Origin: Sva-07 sp963698565
GTDB lineage: Bacteria; Actinomycetota; Acidimicrobiia; Acidimicrobiales; Ilumatobacteraceae
DNA: 64,000 nt
Direction: 5' to 3'
NCBI GenBank assembly: GCA_963698565.1
Contig: CAVORH010000011.1
Span: 89,277 to 153,276 of the forward strand
Position numbers and translations under genes: made by a program. The notes below the pieces were generated by a model. The model had not been told where the DNA came from, searched no databases, and worked only from the letters and a program-made list of their open reading frames with translations. Positions 44,527-55,825 of this stretch are shown here, one piece after another. Every line of letters starts with the position of its first letter. Positions within the stretch are counted from its first letter, which is position 1.

Positions 44527-46479
44527 GTGTCGTTGACTGCCGAACAGGACCAGCTCGCCGTCTCGCTCATCCGGGGGATGGCGATGGACGGCCCACTCGC
44601 CGCCAACAGCGGCCACCAGGGCACCGCCATGGCGCTCGCACCGCTCGGGCACGTGCTCTACAGCCGGGTGATGCGTCACGATCCGGCCGATCCGGCATGG
44701 CCCGACCGTGACCGATTCGTGCTCTCCAACGGCCACGCCTCGATCCTGCAGTACACGTTGCTGTTCCTGTCGGGCTACGGACTCGAAGTCGACGACCTCC
44801 GCCAGTTCCGTCAGTGGGAGTCGGCCACGCCGGGACATCCCGAAGCCGGGCACACGGCGGGCGTCGAGGTCACCACCGGACCGCTCGGGCAGGGTTTCGG
44901 CAACGCCGTCGGCATGGCGATCGCCGAAGCGAATCTCCGGGCCCGGTTCGGCGCCGAGGCGCAGGATCATCACACCTTCGTGATCGCCGGCGACGGCTGC
45001 CTGATGGAGGGCATCAGCCACGAGGCGGCATCGCTGGCCGGCCACCTCGGCCTCGGCAAGCTGATCTGCGTCTTCGACGACAACAAGATCACGATCGACG
45101 GGCCGACGAGCATGTCGACGAACGACGACGTCGCCATGCGCTTCCGCTCCTACGGCTGGGACGTCGTCGAGCTCGGCGAGATGGCTGACGATCTCGACGG
45201 GCTCGAAGCAGCGTTGCTCGCCGCCAAGGCGCAGACCGACAAGCCGTCGTTGCTCATGCTGCGCTCGCACATCGGCGAGCCGTCGCCCGATCACGTCGAC
45301 ACGAACGGCGCCCACGGCAACCCGTTCTCGCCCGACGACGTGGCGCGCACCAAGGAGATCATGGGGATCCCCGACGAGCCGTTCTGGGCACCCGACGATC
45401 TGGTCGCTGCATACCGTGACCACTCCGCCGAACGAGGCGCTGCTGCCCGGGCCGACTGGACGCAGCGCAGCGCCGCGGTCACCGCCGGGCCGGAGTGGCA
45501 GGCGGCCTGGACCGGCACCGGTACCAGCGGCTGGGATGCCGATCTGCCCGCCTACGACCTCGGTGAGTCGGTCGCCACCCGCAAGGCGATCCAGAAGGCC
45601 CTCGACGCCACCTACGACAACCTCCCTGGGCTGATCTCCGGATCGGCCGACCTGACCGGCAGCAACGGAACCGGGCTGTCGCGCACCACGTCGTTCACCG
45701 CCGACGACCGCACCGGGCGCTACCTCCACTACGGCATCCGCGAACACGCGATGGGCAGTGCACTCGTCGGGATGGCGCAGCACGGCGGCACACTGCCGAT
45801 CGGCGGCACGTTCTTCGTGTTCTCCGACTACATGCGACCGCCGATCCGCCTCGCCGCACTGTCGGGAGCCAAGTGCTGCTTCGTGTTCACCCACGACTCG
45901 GTCGGCGTCGGCGAGGACGGGCCGACTCACCAGCCCGTGGAACACCTCGCAACCCTGCGAGCGATGCCGGACCTCCACGTGATCCGTCCCGCCGACGGCA
46001 ACGAGACGATCCACGCCTGGGCCGATGTCGTTCGCCACGACGGCCCGTCGGTGCTCGTGCTCAGCCGCCAGAACATCCGGGTGACCACCGACGGATCCGC
46101 CGTCGAGCGCGGCGCCGGGATCGTCTCCGACTCCGATGCTGCGCCGCAGGTCGTGCTGATCGGTACCGGCAGCGAGGTCGAGGTGTGCGTCGACGCCGCC
46201 ACGGCGCTCAACGACCAGGGCGTCGCCGCTCGGGCCGTGAGCATGCCCAGCTGGGACCGCTTCGCCGCCCAGGACCAGTCGTTCCGCGACGAGATCCTCC
46301 CGCCCGGCGTACCGGTGGTCTCCGTCGAGGCCGCCACCACCTTCGGCTGGGAGCGCTACGCCGATGTCGCCATCGGCATCGACCGCTTCGGCGCCAGCGC
46401 TCCCGGCGAGCTCGTGCTCGACAAGCTCGGCATCAACGTCGAGCACGTCGTTCGGCGGGCACTCGAACTCGTTTCCTGA
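44527..46479 (+). CDS. tkt: Transketolase
   Basis: The 650-aa thiamine-diphosphate enzyme of the pentose phosphate pathway transfers two-carbon units between ketoses and aldoses. The N-terminal domain holds ANSGHQGTAMALAPL, TPGHPEAGHTAGVEVTTGPL (substrate and ThDP His residues) and the ThDP motif GDGCLMEGISHEAA with DNKITID downstream. The pyrimidine-binding domain has YGIREHAMGSALVGMAQHGG and HDSVGVGEDGPTHQPVEHL. GTG 44527 gives SLTAEQDQLAVSLIRGM, the expected start. The transaldolase gene follows 22 bp later, so both pathway steps are co-transcribed. Confidence 0.95.
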   Translation: MSLTAEQDQLAVSLIRGMAMDGPLAANSGHQGTAMALAPLGHVLYSRVMRHDPADPAWPDRDRFVLSNGHASILQYTLLFLSGYGLEVDDLRQFRQWESATPGHPEAGHTAGVEVTTGPLGQGFGNAVGMAIAEANLRARFGAEAQDHHTFVIAGDGCLMEGISHEAASLAGHLGLGKLICVFDDNKITIDGPTSMSTNDDVAMRFRSYGWDVVELGEMADDLDGLEAALLAAKAQTDKPSLLMLRSHIGEPSPDHVDTNGAHGNPFSPDDVARTKEIMGIPDEPFWAPDDLVAAYRDHSAERGAAARADWTQRSAAVTAGPEWQAAWTGTGTSGWDADLPAYDLGESVATRKAIQKALDATYDNLPGLISGSADLTGSNGTGLSRTTSFTADDRTGRYLHYGIREHAMGSALVGMAQHGGTLPIGGTFFVFSDYMRPPIRLAALSGAKCCFVFTHDSVGVGEDGPTHQPVEHLATLRAMPDLHVIRPADGNETIHAWADVVRHDGPSVLVLSRQNIRVTTDGSAVERGAGIVSDSDAAPQVVLIGTGSEVEVCVDAATALNDQGVAARAVSMPSWDRFAAQDQSFRDEILPPGVPVVSVEAATTFGWERYADVAIGIDRFGASAPGELVLDKLGINVEHVVRRALELVS

Positions 46480-46501
46480 CCCCGACCCCAAGGAGCCACC
46501 A

Positions 46502-47611
<1,110 letters not shown>

Positions 47612-47634
47612 CACCGCCTCGGCCCCCCCAACCA

Positions 47635-47690
47635 CCCGAAAAATGCCTCAGACTGCGCGCCCAGCGCGACGATGAAGGCAGATTTCGGGG
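47635..47690. terminator. Bidirectional hairpin between tal and the molybdoenzyme gene
   Basis: CCCGAAAAATGCCT (47635-47648) pairs with AGGCAGATTTCGGG (47676-47689) with small internal mismatches; GCGC (47656) and GCGC (47666) pair inside. It lies between convergent genes; A-rich and T-rich arms fit termination in either direction. Confidence 0.6.
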
Positions 47691-47702
47691 TGGGGTGGGG
47701 GG

Positions 47703-49256
47703 TCAGGCGACCTCGATGAAGCGGCGGGGGTAGCCCTGCGCGCCGTTGGGCGCCACGGGGGCCGTCTCCTCGGTCTGCGGAACGCCGTCGCCGTCGAACG
47801 CCCGCGCCTCGACCATGTACTTCCCGGGAGCGGCATCGAACCGGGCCACCCACTGCACCCACGTGTCGTCCGACGGAACGCCGCCGAGCTCGGCATCGAT
47901 CCACTCGCCGCCGTCGAGACGCACCTGCACCCGTGACACGCCTCGGTGGATCGCCCAGGCGACACCGCCGACCACCATCTCCCCGGGCCCGGCCCCCGGC
48001 CGATCGGTGTCGATGCGCGACATCGTCTTGATCGGCCCCTCCTTCGACCAGCCTCGCGGCACCCAGTAGGCGTCGTAGTCCTCCCACCGGGTCAGCTCGA
48101 TGTCGGTCACCCACTTGGTTGCCGACACGTAGCCGTACAACCCCGGGACGACCATCCGGACCGGATACCCGTGGCGCGCCGGCAACGGCTCGCCGTTCAT
48201 CGCGATCGCCAACAACGCATCGCGGCCGTCCATGATCGCCTCGGTCGGCGTGCCGGCGGTCCACCCGTCGATCGACGTGCTCACCACCTGGGTCGCACCG
48301 GGTTGCACACCGGCTTCGTCGAGGACGTCCTTGAGCAGCACGCCCTGCCACCGAGCGTTGCCGACGAGGTCACCGCCGATCGGGTTCGACACGCACGACA
48401 GCGTCACGTACCGCTCCACCTGTGGTCGGTCGAGGAGGTCGGCGAACGTCAGCTCGATCGGGTTGTCGACCATGCCGTGGATCTTCAGCCGCCACGAGTC
48501 CTTCGAGACCTGGGGCACGACGAGCGCCGTGTCGATCCGGTAGAAGTCGGTGTTCGGGGTCACGAAGGGCTGCATGCCCTCGACCGGAACCTGGACGTCC
48601 GCGGGCAGCGCTGCGCTCGGCGACGCCGGGGAGGGAAGCGCGATGTCGGAACGCTCGGCGCTCACCTCGAAGCGCTGCTGGAGCAGGCGGCCGACACCGC
48701 CGACGAGCACGGCGGCCGAACCGATCCCGATGGCACCGCCCACGAACCGGCGTCGATCGACGCCCATCGTCTGGGCCGGGACCGGCGCCTGGCCCCCCGC
48801 TCCCGTCGCGCTCGTCTGCGGTCGTGGGGCCAGATACCAGAGCACGGCGATCGACACCGCCGTGCCGACGATCGTGGGCAGCAGCTTGCCGAGGGTGGGA
48901 GCCGGGCGCGTGAGCACGGCGAACGCCCCGAGGAGGCCGATCACGCTGGTCAGGGCATATGCGGCGCTACGCGCGCCCCTCATGGCGAGCACACCCACGG
49001 TGATCCCGATCCCGAACACCACGATCAACGCGCCGAGGACCAGCACGACCTTGTCGTTCGTCCCGAAGGTCTCGATCGCCCACTCCTTGAGCGGCCTCGG
49101 CACGATGTCGATGAACACCTGACCGACCGGAACCACCGGCGACGCCGAGCCCTCGACGAGGCCGACCACGAGCTCGGCTGCCGCGAGCCCGGCGCCGGTC
49201 GCCAGCAGACCGAGCACCGGTCCCTGCCATTTCGACCCGTACGATCCAGTCTCCAT
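47703..49256 (-). CDS. Membrane-anchored sulfite-oxidase-family molybdopterin oxidoreductase
   Basis: The 517-aa protein has two parts. Residues 1-190 hold four or five TM helices (about 12-32, 70-92, 95-115, 122-141, 172-190), the last preceded by DRRRFVGG, a twin-arginine-like motif at 168-169. From about 225 the SUOX-type domain follows: the molybdenum-ligating Cys288 in YVTLSCVSNPIGGDLVGNA, then GYPVRMVVPGLYGYVSATKW, and the C-terminal Ig-like Mo-co dimerisation domain (IHRGVSRVQVRLDGGEWIDA). The catalytic part should face outside. Physiological substrate unknown. Its ATG (49256-49254) overlaps the divergent LOG-family start. Confidence 0.88.
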   Translation of the reverse strand: METGSYGSKWQGPVLGLLATGAGLAAAELVVGLVEGSASPVVPVGQVFIDIVPRPLKEWAIETFGTNDKVVLVLGALIVVFGIGITVGVLAMRGARSAAYALTSVIGLLGAFAVLTRPAPTLGKLLPTIVGTAVSIAVLWYLAPRPQTSATGAGGQAPVPAQTMGVDRRRFVGGAIGIGSAAVLVGGVGRLLQQRFEVSAERSDIALPSPASPSAALPADVQVPVEGMQPFVTPNTDFYRIDTALVVPQVSKDSWRLKIHGMVDNPIELTFADLLDRPQVERYVTLSCVSNPIGGDLVGNARWQGVLLKDVLDEAGVQPGATQVVSTSIDGWTAGTPTEAIMDGRDALLAIAMNGEPLPARHGYPVRMVVPGLYGYVSATKWVTDIELTRWEDYDAYWVPRGWSKEGPIKTMSRIDTDRPGAGPGEMVVGGVAWAIHRGVSRVQVRLDGGEWIDAELGGVPSDDTWVQWVARFDAAPGKYMVEARAFDGDGVPQTEETAPVAPNGAQGYPRRFIEVA

Positions 49257-50286
49257 GGAACCAGATGTATCCGAAGAAGTGGTGTCCCGAGCGCGTTCCA
49301 TCGTGTCCGAGCTGGGTGTTTCCGAGAATGTTCGACTCGCGGAAGAACTTGTTTCCGAAACGCTCGGGCTCATCGCCGACCAGCCTGACACGCTCGATCT
49401 CAAGATCGCCACTGCTGCGCTCACCGAGATGCGAGACGCCTACGCGATGTTCGCTCCCTACAAGGATCGTCGCAAGGTCGCGATCTTCGGCTCGGCCCGC
49501 ACGAGCGCCGACGACCCGCTCTACGGATTGACCCGCAGTCTCGCCGCCACCCTGGCAGAACGCGGCTGGATGACCGTCACCGGCGCGGGACCCGGGATCA
49601 TGCAGGCCGGCATGGAGGGCGCCGGCCGGGAGAACTCGATCGGCGTCTCGATCCGCCTCCCCTTCGAGACCGGCGCGAACTCGATCATCGCCGGCGACGA
49701 GAAGCACGTGAGCATGAAGTACTTCTTCACCCGCAAGCTGATGCTGATCAAGGAGTCGCAGGGTTTCGTCTGCCTGCCGGGTGGATTCGGGACGCTCGAC
49801 GAGATGTTCGAGCTCCTGACGCTCACGCAGACCGGCAAGGGCGTGCCCGTCCCGATCGTGCTGCTCGATGCACCCGGCGACCCCTACTGGGAGGGAGTCG
49901 ACACGTTCGTGCGCCAACAGCTGATCGCTCGGGGCCTCGTGTCGGCGACCGACGTCGATCTCTACACGATCACGAACGACTGCAACGAGGCTGCGTCGAT
50001 CATCGACGACTTCTACGCCAACTACGACTCGGTGCGCTACGTCGGCGACCGCCTGGTGATCCGGTTGCGCCAGGGACCGACCGATGCGCAGCTCGCGGAG
50101 CTCAACGAGCAGTTCGGGCACCTCGCCTCCAGCGGCTCGATCGACCGGACGGAGCCGTTCAAGATCGAGCGACGTGACGACGACAAGGTCGACCTCGACC
50201 GGATCTCGTTCGTGTTCGCCAAACGTGGTTACAGCGACCTGGTCGCGATGATCCGGGTGCTCAACGACTACGTCTCGTCGAGTTGA
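49255..50286 (+). CDS. LOG-family protein (Rossmann, lysine-decarboxylase-like motif)
   Basis: A 343-aa cytoplasmic protein. The family core is at about 75-230: KVAIFGSARTSADDPLYG, TVTGAGPGIMQAGMEGAG, the hallmark PGGFGTLDE near 180. LOG enzymes cleave cytokinin riboside monophosphates or other nucleoside monophosphates; PpnN-type long members exist, and this one has about 70 extra N-terminal and 90 extra C-terminal residues. Its ATG 49255 overlaps the ATG of the divergent molybdoenzyme within CCATGG, so no promoter DNA separates them as annotated; a GTG at 49282 (SRARSIV) is an alternative start. Confidence 0.85.
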   Translation: MEPDVSEEVVSRARSIVSELGVSENVRLAEELVSETLGLIADQPDTLDLKIATAALTEMRDAYAMFAPYKDRRKVAIFGSARTSADDPLYGLTRSLAATLAERGWMTVTGAGPGIMQAGMEGAGRENSIGVSIRLPFETGANSIIAGDEKHVSMKYFFTRKLMLIKESQGFVCLPGGFGTLDEMFELLTLTQTGKGVPVPIVLLDAPGDPYWEGVDTFVRQQLIARGLVSATDVDLYTITNDCNEAASIIDDFYANYDSVRYVGDRLVIRLRQGPTDAQLAELNEQFGHLASSGSIDRTEPFKIERRDDDKVDLDRISFVFAKRGYSDLVAMIRVLNDYVSSS

Positions 50287-50462
50287 CGAAGCACCCCGGC
50301 GGCCTTCTCGATCGCTCGCCTGGCCTGCATCAGCTTCTTGTCATCGGCAGGGCGGGTGAGTTCGCCGTCGGCCACCGCCTCGCGGAGCCGATCGAACGCC
50401 ATCTCGTCGAGGTCGGCGGCGATCGACTCCAGACGCTCGACGAGTCCGGAGTACTCCCCCAT
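50268..50462 (-). CDS. Small helical protein upstream-coupled to glcF, hypothetical
   Basis: A 64-aa acidic, helical protein (GEYSGLVERLESIAADLDEM, DDKKLMQARRAIEKAAGVLR). No Cys, no TM. ATG 50462 overlaps the glcF stop by one base (TGATG), and its 3' end overlaps the convergent LOG gene by 19 bp. It is likely a true gene because of that coupling and the even codon use, but its function is unknown. Confidence 0.6.
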   Translation of the reverse strand: MGEYSGLVERLESIAADLDEMAFDRLREAVADGELTRPADDKKLMQARRAIEKAAGVLRQLDET

Positions 50463-51667
50463 CACCGGCCATCCACGCCGAGCGCCTCGGCCACGAGATC
50501 GACCGGATGCCTCACCGGCAGATCGAGCACTGCCCCGAGGTGCATGGAACAGCCGGGGTTCGCACTCGCCACCGCGACCGCAGCCGATCGCTCGGTCGCG
50601 CGCCTGATCGAAGCCACCTTCCGCTCGCGGATCTCGCCGGCGAGGGCCGGTTGCAACGCCGAGTAGGCACCGCCGGCGCCGCAACACAGGCCGTCGTCGT
50701 CGAGCTCGACCACATCGGCGACATGGCCGAGCAGCGTCCGGACCGGTTCGTGTGCCCGTTGGACATGACGCAGGTGGCACGGGTCCTGCACGATGACCGT
50801 CCGACGCGGGCCTGCCGGATCGGGCAGGCGCTCGATCCGCCCGACGAGCCATTCCGAGATGTCGAGGACTCGAGCGCTGAACCGATGGGACTCCTCGGTG
50901 TCGAGCAACCGGCCGTACTCCTTGATCGCGGCACCGCACCCGGCGGAGTTCACGAGGATCGGTGCATCGCCGGGCATCGACGCCATCACCTGCTCGGCGA
51001 GTGTCACTGCGTCGGCATGGAGGCCGGCGTGTGCGTGCAATGCACCACAGCAGCCGCCCCCGGAGCCGGGCACGGCGTACGTGGCGCCGGCCAGCGCGAT
51101 CAACGCAGCGGTGTTGCGGTGGGTCTCACGCTGCCAGGCGTCCATCACACAGCCGGTGAAGAGCCACACGTCGTCGCCGGTCGTCTCGAGCCTCGGGGCC
51201 CGGCGGAGCGCGAGGCGGGGGATCCCGAGTCGCTTCGGCACGACTCGGAACCGCTGCCCGACGGCGAGCGCGGTCGATCCAGCGAGGAGGACCCGGTGCC
51301 GAGGCAGCAGTCGCAGCCCGAATCGCTGCCACCAGGGCGTGATCCGACCCAGCCCGGCGAGCGTCGTGCGCGTCTGTTCCATCAGTGCCCCGAACTGCAC
51401 CCCACTCGGGCAGGCGGTCTCGCATCCACGGCACTGCACACAGGTCTCGATGAAGTCCACGAACGGGTCGTCGAGCGGGAGTTCGTGTCGCTCGACGGCC
51501 CGCATGGCATCGATGCGGCCGCGCGGCGAGTACTTCTCCTCCCCCGTCACCCGGAACGTCGGGCAGTGCGGCAGACACAGGCCACAACTCACGCACGTGG
51601 CCGCCAGCTCGGCGTCGAGTCCGAGCACCGACAGCCCGCCGCGCCGAGAACCCGTCGTCGTGCTCAT
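50462..51667 (-). CDS. glcF: Glycolate oxidase iron-sulfur subunit (GlcF-like)
   Basis: The 401-aa Fe-S protein has two ferredoxin-type [4Fe-4S] motifs, CVSCGLCLPHCP near 25-36 and CVQCRGCETACP near 76-87, then two CCG domains (GGGCCGALHAHAGL near 205 and GLCCGAGGAYSALQ near 330), as in GlcF and lactate-utilisation LutA. It would take electrons from GlcD/GlcE. The flavoprotein subunits lie 3.3 kb away in the same orientation, not adjacent, with nei2, an aldehyde dehydrogenase and a kinase gene in between. Length fits GlcF (about 400). Confidence 0.86.
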   Translation of the reverse strand: MSTTTGSRRGGLSVLGLDAELAATCVSCGLCLPHCPTFRVTGEEKYSPRGRIDAMRAVERHELPLDDPFVDFIETCVQCRGCETACPSGVQFGALMEQTRTTLAGLGRITPWWQRFGLRLLPRHRVLLAGSTALAVGQRFRVVPKRLGIPRLALRRAPRLETTGDDVWLFTGCVMDAWQRETHRNTAALIALAGATYAVPGSGGGCCGALHAHAGLHADAVTLAEQVMASMPGDAPILVNSAGCGAAIKEYGRLLDTEESHRFSARVLDISEWLVGRIERLPDPAGPRRTVIVQDPCHLRHVQRAHEPVRTLLGHVADVVELDDDGLCCGAGGAYSALQPALAGEIRERKVASIRRATERSAAVAVASANPGCSMHLGAVLDLPVRHPVDLVAEALGVDGR

Positions 51668-51739
51668 GCGTCGGCCATCGTAGATCCGGCGGCCGCACGA
51701 CGGCGCGATCGCTCACGGGAGGCAATACGGTCGCTGCGC

Positions 51740-52559
51740 ATGCCCGAGGGCCACACCATCCATCGAATCGCCCGCGATCACACCGCACTGCTCGTCGGCC
51801 GATCGGTTCGTGTGTCCAGTCCGCAGGGCCGCTTCGACGCCGACGCCGAACGGGTCGACGGCGCGGTGCTCGAGCGCATCGAGCCCTACGGCAAACACCT
51901 CTTCTACCGGTGGTCGACCGGCGAGGTCGGCCACGTGCACCTCGGCCTGTTCGGGAAGTACCGGGTGCAGCGCACCGACGACTCCCCCGACCCGATCGGC
52001 CAGGTGCGCATGCGCTTGCAGGTCGAACCGGACGGCGACCTGGACCAGTACGTCACCGTCGACCTCAGCGGACCGACGGCGTGCTCGATCGACCCGCCGT
52101 CGGTTCGGAAGGAGATCCTGGCTCGCCTCGGGCCGGACCCGATCCGACGCGGGTCGAAACCCGACGAGATGATCGAGAAGGTCACCCGCAGCTCCCGCGG
52201 GATCGGCGACCTGCTGATGGACCAGTCGGTGATCGCCGGCGTCGGCAACGTCTACCGAGCCGAGGCGTTGTTCGTCACCGGCATCCATCCGCTCCGACCC
52301 GGTACCGACTGCGATCCGGTCGAGCTCGAGGCACTCTGGGCGACCGTGCAGGGGATGCTGCGCCAAGGTGTGAAGGACGGCCGCATCGTCACCGTGAGCC
52401 GGAGCGAGCTCGGCATCAGCGGCGAGCACGCGGATCCCCCGCCGAGAGGCGACCTACGCCTACAAGCGCGACCGGTGCCTGCGCTGCGGCGACGAGATCC
52501 GGCGCATCGAGATCGCCAACCGCACCTGCTACTACTGCCCCACCGACCAACCCCGCTAG
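51740..52559 (+). CDS. Endonuclease VIII-like DNA glycosylase Nei2, frameshifted in its zinc finger
   Basis: A Fpg/Nei-family DNA repair enzyme. It starts with MPEGHTIHRIA (catalytic Pro2, Glu3) and carries the helix-two-turn-helix MDQSVIAGVGNVYRAEALF near 168-186. The frame then runs GEHADPPPRGD out of phase. Removing one C from CCCCC (52436-52440) restores ADPRREATYAYKRDRC, then CGDEIRRIEIANRTCYYC and a TAG at 52559, i.e. the intact zincless-less Cys4 finger of a 272-aa Nei2. As written, the frame ends at 52591 without the finger. Either a real frameshift or an error in the homopolymer. Confidence 0.85.
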
Positions 52560-52564
52560 GTGTG

Positions 52565-52589
52565 ACGCCAGGGGTCAGACCCCTGGCGT
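52565..52589. repeat. Copy B of GGGGTCAGACCC: 12-bp palindrome
   Basis: ACGCCAGGGGTC (52565-52576), one base, then GACCCCTGGCGT (52578-52589), a perfect inverted repeat between nei2 and the aldehyde dehydrogenase gene. Its core also occurs at 44458-44472. It could double as the nei2 terminator. Confidence 0.65.
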
Positions 52590-52607
52590 AACGCCTAGTC
52601 TGGGGCG

Positions 52608-53996
<1,389 letters not shown>

Positions 53997-54028
53997 CGAG
54001 ATCGCCACAGGCAGTCGGCACCGGCGCC

Positions 54029-54925
54029 CTACTGCGCGCTCCACGGCGGTGCGTCGGGATCACCACGCCAGTAGGCGAGGCGACGTTGCGCCTCGTGCAT
54101 CGCGGCTGGATGCTGCAGACCGGCGATCAGACGCATCAACGTCGCGGCGACGAGCCGCAGTTCGGCGAACGCTCCGGCCGAGGGATCGTCGGCGAGCGAC
54201 CGTCCGTAGCCGGCCGCAAACGCCGGGTATTCGGTGCCGTCGCCGCCCCATCGGCTCGCCCAGGTCAGCATCGGAGCATGATCCCAGCCGGGCGGCGCCC
54301 AGCACAGCAGGTCCCAGTCGATCAGCGTCGCCCCCTGGGTCGTCATGATCACGTTGCCGGGGTGCACGTCTCCATGGCACACCACCGCCCCATCGATCGA
54401 CTGCCAATCCCGGTGACGTTCGATCGCCGATTCGATACCGGCTCGGGCCTCGGCGTCGAGCGCCGGTGCAGCACGGTCGAGCAGTGTGGCGAAGTCCCAC
54501 CACGGGAAGCTCGTCGGCGGCGGTAGCGGAACCGACTCCGGGAGCGCAGCACGATCGAGTCCGTGGACGATCCTGACCATCCGGCCCACCGCGCTCCAGT
54601 CGATCGGCACGTCGAGCGGCTCGAGCAGCTCCCAACACGTGACGCTGAGCGCACCGACGACGATCACGTCGGAACGGGCGGGGACCGGGACGCGCAGACC
54701 GACGTCGGCGAGGAACGCCATCAGGTCCAGCGACGCGTTTGCGGGGACCGACGGAGCACTCACACGCAGGACACACGGGCCGGCTCGGTAGATCGCGTTC
54801 ATACCGACCCGCACCACCTCGGGTTCGTCGAGGCCCCAGCGCCGTGCCGCGACCTGCGCAGCGGACGCAGCTGCCGCGACGTCGTCGATCGGCCGGTCGA
54901 CGTAGGCCCGGGTTCCGGCAGCCAT
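54029..54925 (-). CDS. Aminoglycoside/choline phosphotransferase (APH)-family kinase
   Basis: A 298-aa protein with a protein-kinase-like fold. HGDVHPGNVIM near 206-216 is the catalytic-loop motif with Asp as base, and LIDWDLLCWAPPGWDHAPML contains the metal-binding D of the DFG equivalent. The N-lobe (GMNAIYRAGPCVLRVSAPS) is as in APH enzymes. No known resistance enzyme signature is present; such genomic copies usually phosphorylate other small molecules. ATG 54925 overlaps the glcE stop by one base. It is the last gene of the NUDIX-rarA-glcD run. Confidence 0.8.
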   Translation of the reverse strand: MAAGTRAYVDRPIDDVAAAASAAQVAARRWGLDEPEVVRVGMNAIYRAGPCVLRVSAPSVPANASLDLMAFLADVGLRVPVPARSDVIVVGALSVTCWELLEPLDVPIDWSAVGRMVRIVHGLDRAALPESVPLPPPTSFPWWDFATLLDRAAPALDAEARAGIESAIERHRDWQSIDGAVVCHGDVHPGNVIMTTQGATLIDWDLLCWAPPGWDHAPMLTWASRWGGDGTEYPAFAAGYGRSLADDPSAGAFAELRLVAATLMRLIAGLQHPAAMHEAQRRLAYWRGDPDAPPWSAQ

Positions 54926-55812
54926 CAGGGGCCGGCGAGGACGTCGAGCCCCGGATTGAGACGCCCGGTGGGGTCGAACTCCATCCGGATCCGGCGATGC
55001 AGCTCGATCGTCTCGGCGGCGGGCAACGGCGGCGGGGCAGGCCGCGAGTGGTGCACGATCCCGACACCGATCTCGGCGACGAACGTTCCCGGCGGTTCGT
55101 CGCGCAACGTGGTGAGTTCGGCCGGAGGGACCGACCATCGGTGAGGCGGCAGGTCGGGTGCATCGTCGACGGCGACGAGGTCGGCATCCATCGCCTGCTC
55201 GCCGATGTCGGCTGGGTGTCCGTCGAGCAGCACCCAGCTCGTCGATCCGTCCCAGAGCACCGAGGTCGGCCGGTACAGCTCGCCCAGGAGGTCCCACGGG
55301 TCGCGCCGGCTCGTGAACCACTGTTCGTGCACCGGACGCGGCCGTGTGCGCAGGATCACCTCCGCCAGGAATCCGAGCGTGCCGTACGATCCCACGAGCA
55401 GCCGAGGGAGATCGAAGCCGCTGACGTTCTTGACGGTCGGCCCGCCGGCCTTCACCACCTCGCCCCGTGACGAGACGTACTTCACCTGGAGGACCGTGTC
55501 GCGCACGGGTCCCCACGCGAGCCGGCGCAGGTCGCTTCGCCCCACCGCCAGGGCTCCTCCGACGGTGCCGAAGTCCGGAATCGCAACACACTGGCCGTAC
55601 TCCGCGAGCGCTCGATCGAGCTCGGCCACCGGCGTACCGGCACCACAGCGGACGGTCATCTCGGCGGCCTGGATCCAGTCGATTCCCGCCGGCGCACGTA
55701 CCGTTCGACAGTCGGCGACCGGACCACCACGGGTGCCGAGCCCGGTGATCGTGACCGGCCCGACCGGCCCGACGTCGGCCGCGAAGGCAGCGACGGACTC
55801 GTCGAGGCTCAC
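54925..55812 (-). CDS. glcE: Glycolate oxidase FAD-binding subunit (GlcE-like)
   Basis: The 295-aa PCMH/VAO-type FAD protein has TITGLGTRGGPVADCRTVRA (FAD/ribityl site, near 22-41), VRCGAGTPVAELDRAL, GTVGGALAVGRSDLRRLAWG and YGTLGFLAEVILRTRPRP, the FAD-binding half of GlcE. It lacks the C-terminal catalytic lobe of GlcD. GTG 55812 is chosen because GAGGGGGG sits 7 nt upstream; the frame is open to 55863 inside glcD. It lies 13 bp after the glcD stop. Together with glcF in the window it would complete GlcDEF. Confidence 0.84.
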   Translation of the reverse strand: MSLDESVAAFAADVGPVGPVTITGLGTRGGPVADCRTVRAPAGIDWIQAAEMTVRCGAGTPVAELDRALAEYGQCVAIPDFGTVGGALAVGRSDLRRLAWGPVRDTVLQVKYVSSRGEVVKAGGPTVKNVSGFDLPRLLVGSYGTLGFLAEVILRTRPRPVHEQWFTSRRDPWDLLGELYRPTSVLWDGSTSWVLLDGHPADIGEQAMDADLVAVDDAPDLPPHRWSVPPAELTTLRDEPPGTFVAEIGVGIVHHSRPAPPPLPAAETIELHRRIRMEFDPTGRLNPGLDVLAGP

Positions 55813-55825
55813 ACCCACGCCCCCC

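Noticed and set aside
54029..54925. Aminoglycoside resistance gene
   Set aside because: Only the general APH fold is present; no specific resistance-enzyme signature or mobile context, so a resistance role is not claimed.
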